Positions 16,213 to 24,497 of a stretch of DNA of 64,000 nt are shown one piece after another. The notes under the pieces are model-generated. The model was not told where the DNA came from. It searched no databases and worked only from the letters and a program-made list of their open reading frames with translations. Origin of the DNA: Pseudomonas yamanorum. Lineage in GTDB: Bacteria > Pseudomonadota > Gammaproteobacteria > Pseudomonadales > Pseudomonadaceae. Each line of letters starts with the position of its first letter. The stretch's first letter is position 1. The position numbers and the translations under genes are program-made. The DNA is taken from the NCBI RefSeq assembly GCF_013386765.1, contig NZ_JACARE010000006.1, positions 161,620 through 225,619 of the forward strand. Reading direction: 5' to 3'.

Positions 16213-17676
16213 TCAAATGGTTTTCAGTACGGCTGGGGGCACCCACCGGCCATTCAGCGCGGCCGGTTCAGGCCAGTAGGCGCGGATGTACAGCGAGAAA
16301 TCAGCACCTTGGGGCGTCGGCAGCCAATTGCTTTCCTTGTCCTTGCCCGGTGATTCGCTCTGCACGTAAATCGTCAACGAACCATCGGCATTAGCCTGCA
16401 GTGATTTGTTCTTGGTGCCGATCGAATAGCGCTTAAGGTCATTCGGGGAAAAGAAGTGCTGCTCGCTGTACAGGGTCAGCGACCAGAAGCCTTTAACCGG
16501 AGGCAGTTGCCCCTTAGCAAAGGTCACGGAGTAGCTGTTCAGCCCATTGAGACGCGTACCGGACTTGTCCAAGTCCTGATAGAAGTATTTGGTCTCTTTC
16601 TGTTGGTTGACGAAAATATTCGAGCGCGCCACGGCGGTACGGCTGAAGTAGTCGGTGCCAAACGCTGCGCCGTTGCTGATGGTGCTCCAGTGATCCGGCA
16701 GTTGCAGGCCATAGTTGCGGAACTGCAACAGCGGATCGATCACTTCGCTGTCGGCTTTTTTCGCTTCATCGATCATCGCCGCCTTCAGTTGCGGATCAGC
16801 CTTGGCGATGGCCGCGAGGGTGGCCATCTGCGCGTAGCGGGCTTCTTCGCCCGGCAACGGTTTGGCGTCCTTGAGTAGCGCCGGCAACTCGTCGAAGAAT
16901 TTCTCCGGCATCACCCATTTGGTTTCGCCGCTGCCCGCCGCCTGCGCCGGGAATTTTGGTAGTTTCGCCCAGTCCCGGTGTTTGACCTTGCCGTCGTATT
17001 GCGACAACGGGTACATGTCCACGCCCGACAGCGACGCTTGAATGGCTGTGCGGTCGGCTGCGGTATCGTCCTGGAACACTCGGGGAATCACGAAGCCGGT
17101 GCTGGTACGTGCCCGAAAGACTTTGGTGATGCCCGCAGGCACCTTGCCATTCCAGTCAGGGCCAACCAGCAGATAGAAGCCGGGTTTGCTGCCGTACATC
17201 TTGCCGAGTTCGGCAAAGCTATCGGAGCGGAGATCCACCACCTGATACACCCAAAAACGGCTGCCGAAGTCCGGCACTTGCAGCACGACCGGTTCCAGAT
17301 CCAGCGCGATGCTGCCCGCGCCGTACACCACATCCTGATTCGGGCATGCGACCAGCCGTTCCGCCGGATCAATGTAATCACTGAGCATCGACAGTCGATT
17401 GATCGGCGCGACCGGAACGATGCCCCCCATCAAGCCCGGTTCGGGCAGGTCTTTGAAGGCCTGACGACGGTTGAAAATATTGGCCATCGGCCAACCCCAG
17501 AAATACGCTTCGCGCGCCATCATGCGCACATAGGGTTCGGTGACCTTGGTGCCGGCGACAGGCCCGGCAACGGAAGCTTCGCTAGCGTAGCTGGGTGGCA
17601 CCAGCAGGGATGTGGTTGCCAGTGCACCGAGCAGCGTCAGTGCGAACAGGTTCAGGCGATGGGGCGATTGATTCAT
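16213..17676 (-). CDS. Periplasmic DUF1254/DUF1214 protein (B)
   Basis: This 487-residue protein is a paralogue of the downstream gene. A signal peptide ends near ASA/SYAS (residue 32). DUF1254 marks include REAYFWGWPMANIFNRRQ (residues 55-72) and CPNQDVVYGAGSIALDLEPV. DUF1214 marks include GFWSLTLYSEQHFF and ESNWLPTPQGADFSLYIRAY near the end. It is the first gene of the leftward pair. Its role is unknown, and both proteins would be secreted and soluble. Confidence 0.88.
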   Translation of the reverse strand: MNQSPHRLNLFALTLLGALATTSLLVPPSYASEASVAGPVAGTKVTEPYVRMMAREAYFWGWPMANIFNRRQAFKDLPEPGLMGGIVPVAPINRLSMLSDYIDPAERLVACPNQDVVYGAGSIALDLEPVVLQVPDFGSRFWVYQVVDLRSDSFAELGKMYGSKPGFYLLVGPDWNGKVPAGITKVFRARTSTGFVIPRVFQDDTAADRTAIQASLSGVDMYPLSQYDGKVKHRDWAKLPKFPAQAAGSGETKWVMPEKFFDELPALLKDAKPLPGEEARYAQMATLAAIAKADPQLKAAMIDEAKKADSEVIDPLLQFRNYGLQLPDHWSTISNGAAFGTDYFSRTAVARSNIFVNQQKETKYFYQDLDKSGTRLNGLNSYSVTFAKGQLPPVKGFWSLTLYSEQHFFSPNDLKRYSIGTKNKSLQANADGSLTIYVQSESPGKDKESNWLPTPQGADFSLYIRAYWPEPAALNGRWVPPAVLKTI

Positions 17677-17778
17677 AAAAGTATCCTTACTTGCGGGATC
17701 ACCTTTTTGCTGGTGAGTCGCAGGAAAGATAGCTCAAGTTTGGTGGGGTGACGCTTGATCGGCTTGAACGTCAGCTTT

Positions 17779-17818
17779 TGGCCGATTGCTGCCTTTCGCG
17801 AAGGGCGGCAATCGGCCA
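17779..17818. repeat. Long hairpin related to Pseudomonas intergenic repeats
   Basis: TGGCCGATTGC and GCAATCGGCCA form an 11-bp stem, extended by a further GCC/GGC after one mismatch. It lies between the DUF1254 pair and the ATPase gene. Similar TTGGCCGATAGCTGCC text occurs at about 19622. Confidence 0.5.
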
Positions 17819-17895
17819 GGAGCGGACAACGTCAAGCGAACGCTAGCGGCCAAAGCGGACGTATTGGCAATCGACTTTTTTCGAGCTCCGAGAAG

Positions 17896-19437
17896 TTAAG
17901 GCAACATGCTTGATATCGTATTTTTTAAGTCGTCGAATTCTTCAGGGAAGTTTTTATAAACGATACTACACACAAGTATTAAACACCGCTCAGGATCCAG
18001 GTTTACTTGCTCACCCACTTCGACAAATTCTTCATGTTTGCCTGCCTGTAATGCGTATTCGACGATTTCGGTAGCGCGCTGAGGTTCAACGCCCAGCTCA
18101 ACTCCTAGTTCGTGCGGAATTTCGCTGCACTTTTGTAAAAGCCAGGCTTCGGGCCATGTGTCGCCTGGAAGGTAACTTGAGCGTGCAAGTAACCAATTAT
18201 TAATTTCAACATCTTTCCTCTCTGCCATGTTTTTGGCGTGTTCTATATTCTTCGCCTGCAGTTTTCTCTGATCAGCATCGTATACAGCTAATATATTCGC
18301 ATGCTCATCTCTCAAAAAATTTGCTGCTAACTGGCGAGCCACTGCGGCGGCGGAGCCTATTCGAGTGATATTTATCCGACTTCGCACACTCCCATTTAGA
18401 ACAGTTTCAATGATAACTTTTGCGACTGGATCCTCAACGAATATCTCAAGTTCCTTCTCGCCAATAGCTCCCATTTTTGAGAACGCAAACTCTGCTGACA
18501 CACCTGGAGTTATTTTAGTCTTAGGTCCGGTTCTCTCAATAAAAAACCTTGCGTCGTCAGGCAAGCATTGAAATATTTGTTTTGAGTGTGTCGTGCATAT
18601 AACCTGAGTCCCCGTATTCATACATACTTCTTTAAGGCGCTCCATAAATAACCTTTGAGCTCTTGCATGCAGACCAAGCTCAATTTCATCGAGAACCAAC
18701 AAAGCTCCCTCGCCAGAAGCATATATGGTAGAGAAAATATCAAATAACGCGTTTTCACCTGCACCCATATTGAAACCAGAGTAAATTACATCACCAACTT
18801 TAACAATCGGAAGACCGTACTTTCTGTATTCCAGTTGCCGATAATCATCGTATCGTTTACCAAGGACATAACCAACAGCGTCTTTAACCTTCTGCTCCCA
18901 GCCGTGAACTCTCAAATCCTTGAAAGCTCGTGAATAAGATCTTGATTGACTGCGTTCAGCGTGAGGGACAATACGCTCAATACCCAAAAAAACCACCGTC
19001 CGTTTTATTCTGGTGTCATAGTCATTCCACTTCCCACCTGCCTTTTTTTTCCTTACTTGCGACGCGATTCCTTCAGGTGCACTTTTCCAGTTATTGTGAG
19101 CAAAACTATACCAAATCTCTATTCCAGGAGGAGCGATTTCCTCCGAGTGCTGCATAAAAAAATCAGAAAAAGTGTAATAACTCCGAGTACGCTTTGGAAG
19201 CTTGAATCCATTCAACTTGTTATGATAGGCACACGCGGCGAGCGCCAGCATAGTTGACTTTCCGGACCCATTAACTCCAGCAAACGCAGTTATCGGATAG
19301 TTGAGATTCACCTTGAATGAAGTTAGCCCACGAATGCCGCCCGTTGAGATTTGGATGCTCCGAAGTAAGGCTTTGGTGTTATCCTTGCAAAACCAATTTC
19401 GTAACTTTTTATCTAAATTACTTTCCCTGTACTTCAT
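17896..19437 (-). CDS. ABC-type ATPase fused to TOPRIM-like domain (OLD/PARIS-like, probable defence protein)
   Basis: The 513-residue protein has an ABC-ATPase half: Walker A GVNGSGKST (54-62), signature-like MGAGENAL (224-231), Walker B ALLVLDEIE (245-253) and switch His in TTHS (282-285). A second half shows TOPRIM-like acids: EIFVED (331-336) and VYDADQ (385-390). This order is seen in OLD-family nucleases and in AriA/AriB-type anti-phage systems. The gene is clearly more AT-rich than its neighbours and lies next to the attachment-site scar, which suggests horizontal transfer. The exact family cannot be settled by eye. Confidence 0.8.
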   Translation of the reverse strand: MKYRESNLDKKLRNWFCKDNTKALLRSIQISTGGIRGLTSFKVNLNYPITAFAGVNGSGKSTMLALAACAYHNKLNGFKLPKRTRSYYTFSDFFMQHSEEIAPPGIEIWYSFAHNNWKSAPEGIASQVRKKKAGGKWNDYDTRIKRTVVFLGIERIVPHAERSQSRSYSRAFKDLRVHGWEQKVKDAVGYVLGKRYDDYRQLEYRKYGLPIVKVGDVIYSGFNMGAGENALFDIFSTIYASGEGALLVLDEIELGLHARAQRLFMERLKEVCMNTGTQVICTTHSKQIFQCLPDDARFFIERTGPKTKITPGVSAEFAFSKMGAIGEKELEIFVEDPVAKVIIETVLNGSVRSRINITRIGSAAAVARQLAANFLRDEHANILAVYDADQRKLQAKNIEHAKNMAERKDVEINNWLLARSSYLPGDTWPEAWLLQKCSEIPHELGVELGVEPQRATEIVEYALQAGKHEEFVEVGEQVNLDPERCLILVCSIVYKNFPEEFDDLKNTISSMLP

Positions 19438-19829
19438 TGGTTCTCCCCATAATTAATTCACAACGGCTTAAGTGTTACGTGGCCATTTGCTATTCCTAGC
19501 ACAAATTGTGGAGACTATCGAGCCAGCGACGAAAATTTCCTATGACGTATCTGGGGTGGCAAAGGTAGACATATCGAATGCCCGCTATTGGGCAGCAGTA
19601 TTCTCAGATGAGCGTCGGCTATTGGCCGATAGCTGCCTGTCGTTACTTTTGTGCGGTGGGCCAGTGTGTGAAGCGACTGCGACGATGCTGCCCAACAAAG
19701 ATTGGATCGAAAATCAGTTCCGCAATGTAAAATGAGCGTCGCGCAAACAAAGGTCTCCAGCCGTTTTGGCACATTACAAATGCGGAAAGGTATTTGTTTT
19801 AAATTGTTGATTCATATGGCTTTATGCGT
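19438..19829. other. Intergenic stretch between ATPase gene and tRNA-Cys scar
   Basis: About 390 bases with no convincing gene. The single forward open frame at 19472-19735 lacks a ribosome site and family features. The stretch becomes AT-rich towards 19800. It is probably the element's terminal region, but no integrase is visible. Confidence 0.5.
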
Positions 19830-19876
19830 GGATTGCAAATCCGCCTACGCCGGTTCGATTCCGACCTCGGCCTCCA
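19830..19876 (+). other. 3' fragment of tRNA-Cys(GCA): probable attachment site (attR-like)
   Basis: These 47 bases equal the anticodon arm through CCA end of tRNA-Cys: GGATTGCAAATCC (anticodon GCA), TACGCCGGTTCGATTCCGAC (variable and T arms) and CTCGGCCTCCA. The 5' acceptor strand GGCCGAG is missing upstream, where the sequence is AT-rich and unrelated except for a faint D-arm similarity. Hence it is not a functional tRNA. The pattern is what remains when an element integrates into the 3' half of a tRNA gene. Confidence 0.8.
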
Positions 19877-19886
19877 CTCTTAAAAA

Positions 19887-19916
19887 CCCCGTAGATTAAC
19901 GTCTACGGGGTTTTTT
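19887..19916 (+). terminator. tRNA-operon terminator
   Basis: CCCCGTAGA and TCTACGGGG form a perfect 9-bp stem around a 6-base loop, followed by TTTTTT. It sits 10 bases after the tRNA-Cys fragment, consistent with the original terminator of the tRNA-Cys gene. Confidence 0.9.
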
Positions 19917-20024
19917 ATTGCCTCTGGGAAAGGCGTCGTAGTGGTGCGCTTCAAACCGCCCTCGCAACGTTGGCTTCCACTCCAAACCCGACTACCATCG
20001 CGCTTTTACTCTAGGGATGGACAG

Positions 20025-20204
20025 ATGTTTCCAAGGTATTTGCGATGGGTGTTTCTTGTTTGCGTGATCTGCAACGTCTTGCAGTTGCTGTTGCTCGGCT
20101 TCCAGGCCTATTCGGGCTCGGTGCCTCCCACCAAGATGATCATGCCGATTGTGATGATCGTCGTATTCGGCTGGATGGCCACCCAATCGACCAAAACGAA
20201 GTAA
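20025..20204 (+). CDS. Small two-helix membrane protein
   Basis: This 59-residue protein has two hydrophobic segments (RWVFLVCVICNVLQLLLLGF, residues 6-25, and MIMPIVMIVVFGWMA, residues 37-51) with a short loop containing SGSVPPTK. No family is recognised. The ATG at 20025 gives a compact protein that begins just before the first helix; a longer start at 19941 would add an unlikely arginine-rich leader. It is the first gene to the right of the tRNA scar. Confidence 0.55.
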   Translation: MFPRYLRWVFLVCVICNVLQLLLLGFQAYSGSVPPTKMIMPIVMIVVFGWMATQSTKTK

Positions 20205-20258
20205 GCCTCAATCTGCCATCCCCGGCTCCCGAATCATGCCTTTGCGACCACCGCGCTA

Positions 20259-20390
20259 TCATCTGGCGCGGGAGAGCATTTTCACGGTAGCAGTGACGAT
20301 CATGTAGGTGGTGAACATCCAGAACACAACTGACACCGTGTAAACCGGTATCGACAGGGTTGTGTGTAGCCAACCTGGGGCTTTATTCAT
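20259..20390 (-). CDS. Possible 43-residue single-helix membrane protein
   Basis: A short leftward frame opens MNKAPGWLHTTLSIPVYTV and continues through one hydrophobic helix (SVVFWMFTTYMIVTATV) to MLSRAR. No clear ribosome site precedes the ATG, so start and reality are uncertain. The membrane helix and positive C-terminus are typical of genuine small membrane proteins. Confidence 0.4.
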   Translation of the reverse strand: MNKAPGWLHTTLSIPVYTVSVVFWMFTTYMIVTATVKMLSRAR

Positions 20391-20433
20391 CAGCGGGTAC
20401 GTCAGCAACTATCGATAGGCGTGGCAGAAAAAA

Positions 20434-20453
20434 AGGCCCGCGAGTACGGGCCT
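20434..20453 (-). terminator. Terminator of the leftward secreted-protein gene
   Basis: AGGCCCG and CGGGCCT pair around six bases. On the minus strand the stem is followed by a T-run. It lies 20 bases beyond the stop of the gene at 20474. Confidence 0.8.
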
Positions 20454-20473
20454 TTCTCACAGCGTATAGCGAG

Positions 20474-20854
20474 TTACTTGAACAGGCCGCCAATTGCGTT
20501 GATCGCATCCGCAGCCTTGTTCACGTTTTGCTGGTTTTGGGGGTTGTTGCTCACTTGCGCCTGGGCGTTGTAGTTGCTGTTACTGCAACTTTTGTTGGTT
20601 TGTGTCAGTGCCGCTTGGAACGCCGTCGCGCGCAAGGTATCGCCCTTGGCATTGGCAGCATTGATATTCGCCTGCAGGTCACGGACCTGTTGCTGGCAGG
20701 AGGCGTTATTGGCGTTGACAGTGTTGTTGCTGTTGCTGGCGCCACCCAAGGCAGACGACAGGGCGCCTGTGAGGGCGGACAGGTCGGCAGCATGGACGGG
20801 CAGGGTGAGCAGGCTGAACAGGGCGGCGGCAGGTGCGAGTTTGGAAAGACGCAT
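20474..20854 (-). CDS. Secreted Asn/Gln/Ala-rich small protein
   Basis: This 126-residue protein has a clear signal peptide (MRLSKLAPAAALFSLLTLPV, cleavage after HAA). The mature part is rich in N, Q and A (SNSNNTVNANNASCQQQVRD and later NNPQNQQNVNKAADA) with two cysteines that could pair. I recall similar proteins in pseudomonads without a known role. The ATG at 20854 starts directly before the signal peptide; a longer start would place residues in front of it. Confidence 0.7.
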   Translation of the reverse strand: MRLSKLAPAAALFSLLTLPVHAADLSALTGALSSALGGASNSNNTVNANNASCQQQVRDLQANINAANAKGDTLRATAFQAALTQTNKSCSNSNYNAQAQVSNNPQNQQNVNKAADAINAIGGLFK

Positions 20855-21102
20855 GGCAAACCTCAATGTTTTATTGCCTGCGCACAGAGGGGAACCCGAG
20901 CCGGCGCAGAACAATATCCGTATAGAGGTGGCGCCCGGGTGCAGCGAAATATAGGGGGGCGACTTTTGACCTTCAACGCCGGGATTCGATAAGTGTGCGT
21001 TGTTTCACGTTGTTTGTCAGACGTTGCTCATGACTGGCTGGTCGCCCAGGCTGCGACGTCGTGCACATTGTGGGTGCCTGACGCCACGCCTGAGGGAGTG
21101 GG

Positions 21103-21408
21103 TTAGTGCGGTTTCAAGCAATCCAGCGCCTGATCCGCCAAGGTCCTGGCCATGCCGATCAGGTGCAGGGTGGAGCGCGCCATGTCGCGGCTTTCCTCAG
21201 TTGCATTCTGAGCGGTGCCCTCAGCCGTTGCGGCTGCGCAGCGCAGTAGTTCGGAGAGTTGGGCAATGGCGTCTTCAAAGCTGACGTCCTGGTGAACGGT
21301 GAATATTGGATGGGTAACGGGATCGGGTTGCAGGTAATGACTCAGGGCGCGCTCAAAGGCTTCGCGGTCACGGGTGACGCGGGGCGGGTCGGGGACGATC
21401 TTGTTCAT
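21103..21408 (-). CDS. DUF6124 (formerly DUF3077) family protein
   Basis: The 101-residue protein has the family pattern: NKIVPDPPRVT at the start, HPIFTVHQDVSFEDAIAQ, LSELLRCAAATAEGTAQ and a final helical LIGMARTLADQALD. DUF6124 proteins are abundant and multi-copy in Pseudomonas, of unknown function. The ATG at 21408 has a TAGGAG site. Upstream RNA (21409-21560) shows strong potential hairpins, so expression could be controlled in the leader. Confidence 0.85.
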   Translation of the reverse strand: MNKIVPDPPRVTRDREAFERALSHYLQPDPVTHPIFTVHQDVSFEDAIAQLSELLRCAAATAEGTAQNATEESRDMARSTLHLIGMARTLADQALDCLKPH

Positions 21409-21560
21409 GCATAAGCTCCTACTGATGGGGAGCCATCCTCGTGTCGGTCTCACTCGACAAAAGGTGGCAGCTATGTGCAGGGTGAGAAAACCGGACAGTA
21501 GGACTCCGGCCAGACCGAAGTCTGCCCGCACACAGCCGCCATAGAACATGCTACAGACGG
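21409..21560 (-). promoter_or_regulatory. Structured leader upstream of DUF6124 gene (candidate RNA element)
   Basis: Read leftwards, the RNA contains CAGAC-UUCG-GUCUG (21511-21524), a stem with a stable UUCG tetraloop, then CCGGA/UCCGG (21491-21509) followed by UUUUCUC. These two adjacent hairpins precede the ribosome site by about 80 bases. The rest of the 326-base gap up to 21734 holds no gene I can support. Confidence 0.45.
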
Positions 21561-21734
21561 TAGTGGCGCTTGGCGCCTACTGGTTCCAGGTTCTCACACC
21601 CGATCGCTGATATGCAGCGACGGAGCGAAGACTAGCCAGTGATTCCAGCGGGCACAAGGCCGAAAGATTCTCTAGGAAACGTCCCGCAAGTTAAAGCGAT
21701 TTGCCTTGCTGGCCTTTAAAAAATCGGGTGGTGT

Positions 21735-21962
21735 TCAACGGTGTTTGGCGACGCCCGACAGTCTCGCCAGCAGCGTCAATGCCACGATTGCCCAGCCAAA
21801 GTTGAGTGCCACAAACATCCACTCAGCTGGGTTTGTGCCCAGGAATATCATCGAGGTTGTCGTTAAAAAAACAATCAAAAACCCAATAGGGAGCCAGAAC
21901 CAGAGGGGCCTCTGACGCTGGCACGCCTCTACCTCCAACGGATTTTGTTCATGGAGCGTCAT
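21735..21962 (-). CDS. Small two-helix membrane protein
   Basis: This 75-residue protein has a hydrophilic start (MTLHEQNPLEVEACQRQRP) and two membrane segments (FWLPIGFLIVFLTTTSMIFL, residues 28-47, and WMFVALNFGWAIVALTLLA, residues 52-70). No family is recognised. The ATG at 21962 was chosen over a longer start because it gives a usual N-terminus. It lies between GH6 and DUF6124 genes in the same direction. Confidence 0.55.
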   Translation of the reverse strand: MTLHEQNPLEVEACQRQRPLWFWLPIGFLIVFLTTTSMIFLGTNPAEWMFVALNFGWAIVALTLLARLSGVAKHR

Positions 21963-22061
21963 CTGGGGTCGGCCTCGGTAACCTGCTGCTTCCTTGCCGG
22001 TGTTGAGCTCAAGAGCGTTATCCTGAGCAATGAGGCCGGGCGATGCAAGGCTCATTCGCCC

Positions 22062-23018
22062 TTAGTTCCCATCAATCAATCGAAGCGCGAGATCGGCGCT
22101 GAAAGTGCCTGCTATTGGCCCGCCATGACACTCTGTTTTTGGCGACGATGCGCCGTCTGAATTACCGGGCAGTTTGATCCACAAGGCAACCAACTGAGGC
22201 GAAAGCACTTGCGGCGCAATGCCGAGCCTGCGGCCTGGCGGGTTGCACCAGTCGCCAGGAATCGCACCATTGCCGTTGCGGCTGGTGTCCACCGCGATGG
22301 CCTTTGTATAGCTGAATTCGCTTAACAACCTGCTGTTGATTGCATCCCCGTAACTGCGCACCTGGGCGAGGGTGTAGAAGTTGGCAATATCCAGGGCAAA
22401 CCCGCGGGCCTGTTTTACACCGGCTGCATTCAACGCCTCGGCCATGGCGGCTGGGGATTTCCAGCCTGGATTGCCGGCGTCCAGATAAACATCGGTGTGT
22501 GGCGCGCGCTGCTTGAGCCCCGACACGGCATAGTTGAGCAGCGTCAGCCGTTCGGCGCGTTTGTCGCTGCCCAGGCACTGTATGTCGGCCAGCGCATCCG
22601 GCTCCAGAATAACCACGGCCGGGTGGTCTCCTATGCCGTTGATCAAGTGGTCGATCCAGGTTTGGTACTCGGCCCTCGTTGGCGCGCCACCGGCAGACGC
22701 GCCGCCACTGCAGTCACGGTGTGGAAGGTTGTAGGCCACCAGGATCGGGACTTTATCTGTGCTGGCGGCGGCCAAGACGTAGCGACTGACTCGGTCTGTC
22801 AGTCTGTCGGCAGCCTGGCTGGTGCCGGTCAACCACAGGGCGCTGGGGACGTCGGCAATAGCGGAACGGATCCTCGCTGTGGCCGGTGTATCGGGGTTGT
22901 GTTGCACCCACTGTGCCGCGCTGGACTGCGGATTGACATAGAAGCCATCGCCCGCGTGGGCAGCAGGCAGCATTAACAGGTAGAAAACACCGGCGGCAAG
23001 GGTAGCGATCTTTATCAC
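22062..23018 (-). CDS. Secreted glycoside hydrolase family 6 (cellulase-like)
   Basis: The 318-residue protein has a signal peptide (cleavage after AHA, residue 22) and a GH6 domain. Family hallmarks are YNLPHRDCSGGASAGG (residues 96-111, with catalytic-site Asp102), VVILEPDALADIQC (residues 135-148, with Asp141) and YLDAGNPGW followed by DTSRNGNG. GH6 enzymes cut beta-1,4-glucans (endoglucanase or cellobiohydrolase). No carbohydrate-binding module is present. The true substrate may be bacterial or plant cellulose. Confidence 0.9.
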   Translation of the reverse strand: MIKIATLAAGVFYLLMLPAAHAGDGFYVNPQSSAAQWVQHNPDTPATARIRSAIADVPSALWLTGTSQAADRLTDRVSRYVLAAASTDKVPILVAYNLPHRDCSGGASAGGAPTRAEYQTWIDHLINGIGDHPAVVILEPDALADIQCLGSDKRAERLTLLNYAVSGLKQRAPHTDVYLDAGNPGWKSPAAMAEALNAAGVKQARGFALDIANFYTLAQVRSYGDAINSRLLSEFSYTKAIAVDTSRNGNGAIPGDWCNPPGRRLGIAPQVLSPQLVALWIKLPGNSDGASSPKTECHGGPIAGTFSADLALRLIDGN

Positions 23019-23370
23019 GCTCTACACCAGAAAGGGCATGGGCCGCCAAGTTAGATCTACTCCTCGTCCACGTCACGTGAAGCTGGATGAAGCTTGCAGG
23101 GTGCCTGCTTAATCGTGGCCATTCCACAGTTCTACTTTCACCTGATGACCGCTCACAGCACACTTCGCCATAACGGCGCGCCGCTCGGAAAGGCCGATTA
23201 TGTGCCGCCTATGTTTGGCTTCGTGCGCCAGCGATAGGCAGGTTGTAACGCTCTTCGCGGCACGCTATCGCGATGAAGTGTATGCCTGCATCTCCCCGCA
23301 GCTGTACGGGGCGCACGACGGCATAACGTTCTACTGTCGTGGCCACAGTACTTCGTTCGGATCTCGCGCC
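23019..23370. other. Divergent intergenic region GH6 / LysE
   Basis: About 350 bases with no convincing gene; promoters of the two divergent genes presumably lie here. A forward frame extends the LysE protein upstream to 23200 but its translation is cysteine- and charge-rich and unlike the family N-terminus. Confidence 0.4.
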
Positions 23371-23979
23371 ATGCTCATGTCTTCAAGCCTCTTGTCAGCC
23401 TTCGCGCTGTTCGCCTTTGTGTCCTCGATCACCCCCGGCCCCAATAACACGATGTTGCTGGCGTCCGGGGTGAACTTCGGTTTTATCCGTTCGATTCCCC
23501 ACGCACTGGGCATCAGCATTGGCTTTATGTTGTTGGTGATCGCCGTGGGCCTGGGGCTCGGCGAGGTGTTCAAGGCGCTGCCGTGGGCTTACACCGTATT
23601 GCGTTATGTGGGGGCGGCGTATTTGCTGTACCTGGCCTGGAAGATCGCAACGTCCAGCGGGATGTCCGATGACACCGATGGCAAGCGCAAACCCATGACC
23701 TTCCTCGGCGCGGCGGCGTTCCAGTGGGTGAATCCCAAGGCCTGGGTCATGGCGCTGGGCGCGATCACCACCTACACGCCTGCGCAAGGGTATGTCGCCA
23801 ATGTGCTGTTGATTGCGGCGGTGTTTGCCCTGGTGAATCTGCCCAGCGTTTGCGTATGGGTGGGCTGCGGCAGCAGCTTGCGCAATGTGCTGCGCGAGCC
23901 GCGCTGGTTGCGGGTGTTCAACTGGTCGATGGCGGGGTTGTTGGTGCTGTCGTTGTATCCGATGTTTTTCGTGGGCTGA
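23371..23979 (+). CDS. LysE-family amino-acid exporter
   Basis: The 202-residue membrane protein belongs to the RhtB/LysE exporters, which remove amino acids or homoserine lactones from the cytoplasm. It has six hydrophobic segments and the signature SSITPGPNNTMLLASGVNFG (residues 18-37), then a second conserved block FQWVNPKAWVMALGA. ATG 23371 gives the usual family N-terminus, with a possible second ATG at 23377. The substrate is not evident from context. Confidence 0.9.
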   Translation: MLMSSSLLSAFALFAFVSSITPGPNNTMLLASGVNFGFIRSIPHALGISIGFMLLVIAVGLGLGEVFKALPWAYTVLRYVGAAYLLYLAWKIATSSGMSDDTDGKRKPMTFLGAAAFQWVNPKAWVMALGAITTYTPAQGYVANVLLIAAVFALVNLPSVCVWVGCGSSLRNVLREPRWLRVFNWSMAGLLVLSLYPMFFVG

Positions 23980-24027
23980 AACGCCCCCCTGAGCGCAGGC
24001 GCCGGGGGCGTCAGCGGGCTGTGAACC

Positions 24028-24111
24028 CTAGACCGGTGAGATGGTGGCAAGCAGACCAATCGCGATGGTCAGCGCAAGAAAACCGAACAGGAAAAATGCC
24101 ATCTTAGCCAT
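24028..24111 (-). CDS. 27-residue membrane peptide
   Basis: A tiny frame encodes MAKMAFFLFGFLALTIAIGL plus seven residues, that is one hydrophobic helix. It has an optimal GGAGG ribosome site 5 bases before the ATG, strong support for a genuine small protein. I recall very similar peptides in Pseudomonas, often unannotated. Role unknown. Confidence 0.65.
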   Translation of the reverse strand: MAKMAFFLFGFLALTIAIGLLATISPV

Positions 24112-24497
24112 AAGGCCTCCGAAATGAACGGGCCGGCAGGACGTTTCCTGTCGGGCTCCCCGGGCGTGTCGGGAGTGGCTGTATTGTCAGGGCCGGGCGG
24201 GTTTCGATACAGGGGCAGATGCAAAAGAAAAAAGCGTATCAGATGTCCTCGGGTGCCGCAGGAGCCGTAAAACCGGGGATGATGATTTTCGGGTATCAGG
24301 CAATAAACAGCAGCTCAGTGGCGTTTCCAGCGCAATGGTGAGCGCCCCAAGGCCCGGTCAAGGAACTAACCTTTTGCGCTGAGTATCGTATCCACGATTT
24401 TGCAGCGCAATTGAAGGCAAAGCGCAGTGGGGATGGCTATTCTCAAGCGGCGCTGGAGTGGGTTCCTTGACGTGTTTTCATCGGGGCGAATAGGCAA
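24112..24497. other. Intergenic stretch with no supported gene
   Basis: About 390 bases between two tiny membrane-protein genes. I see short GC-rich inverted repeats near 24150 but no gene, tRNA or recognised element. Confidence 0.4.

Noticed and set aside
19472..19735. 87-codon forward frame beside the ATPase gene
   Set aside because: No ribosome site or coherent protein pattern; sits in the terminal region of the element.
19830..19876. Functional tRNA-Cys
   Set aside because: The 5' acceptor strand GGCCGAG is missing, so the acceptor stem cannot form; it is a 3' fragment only.
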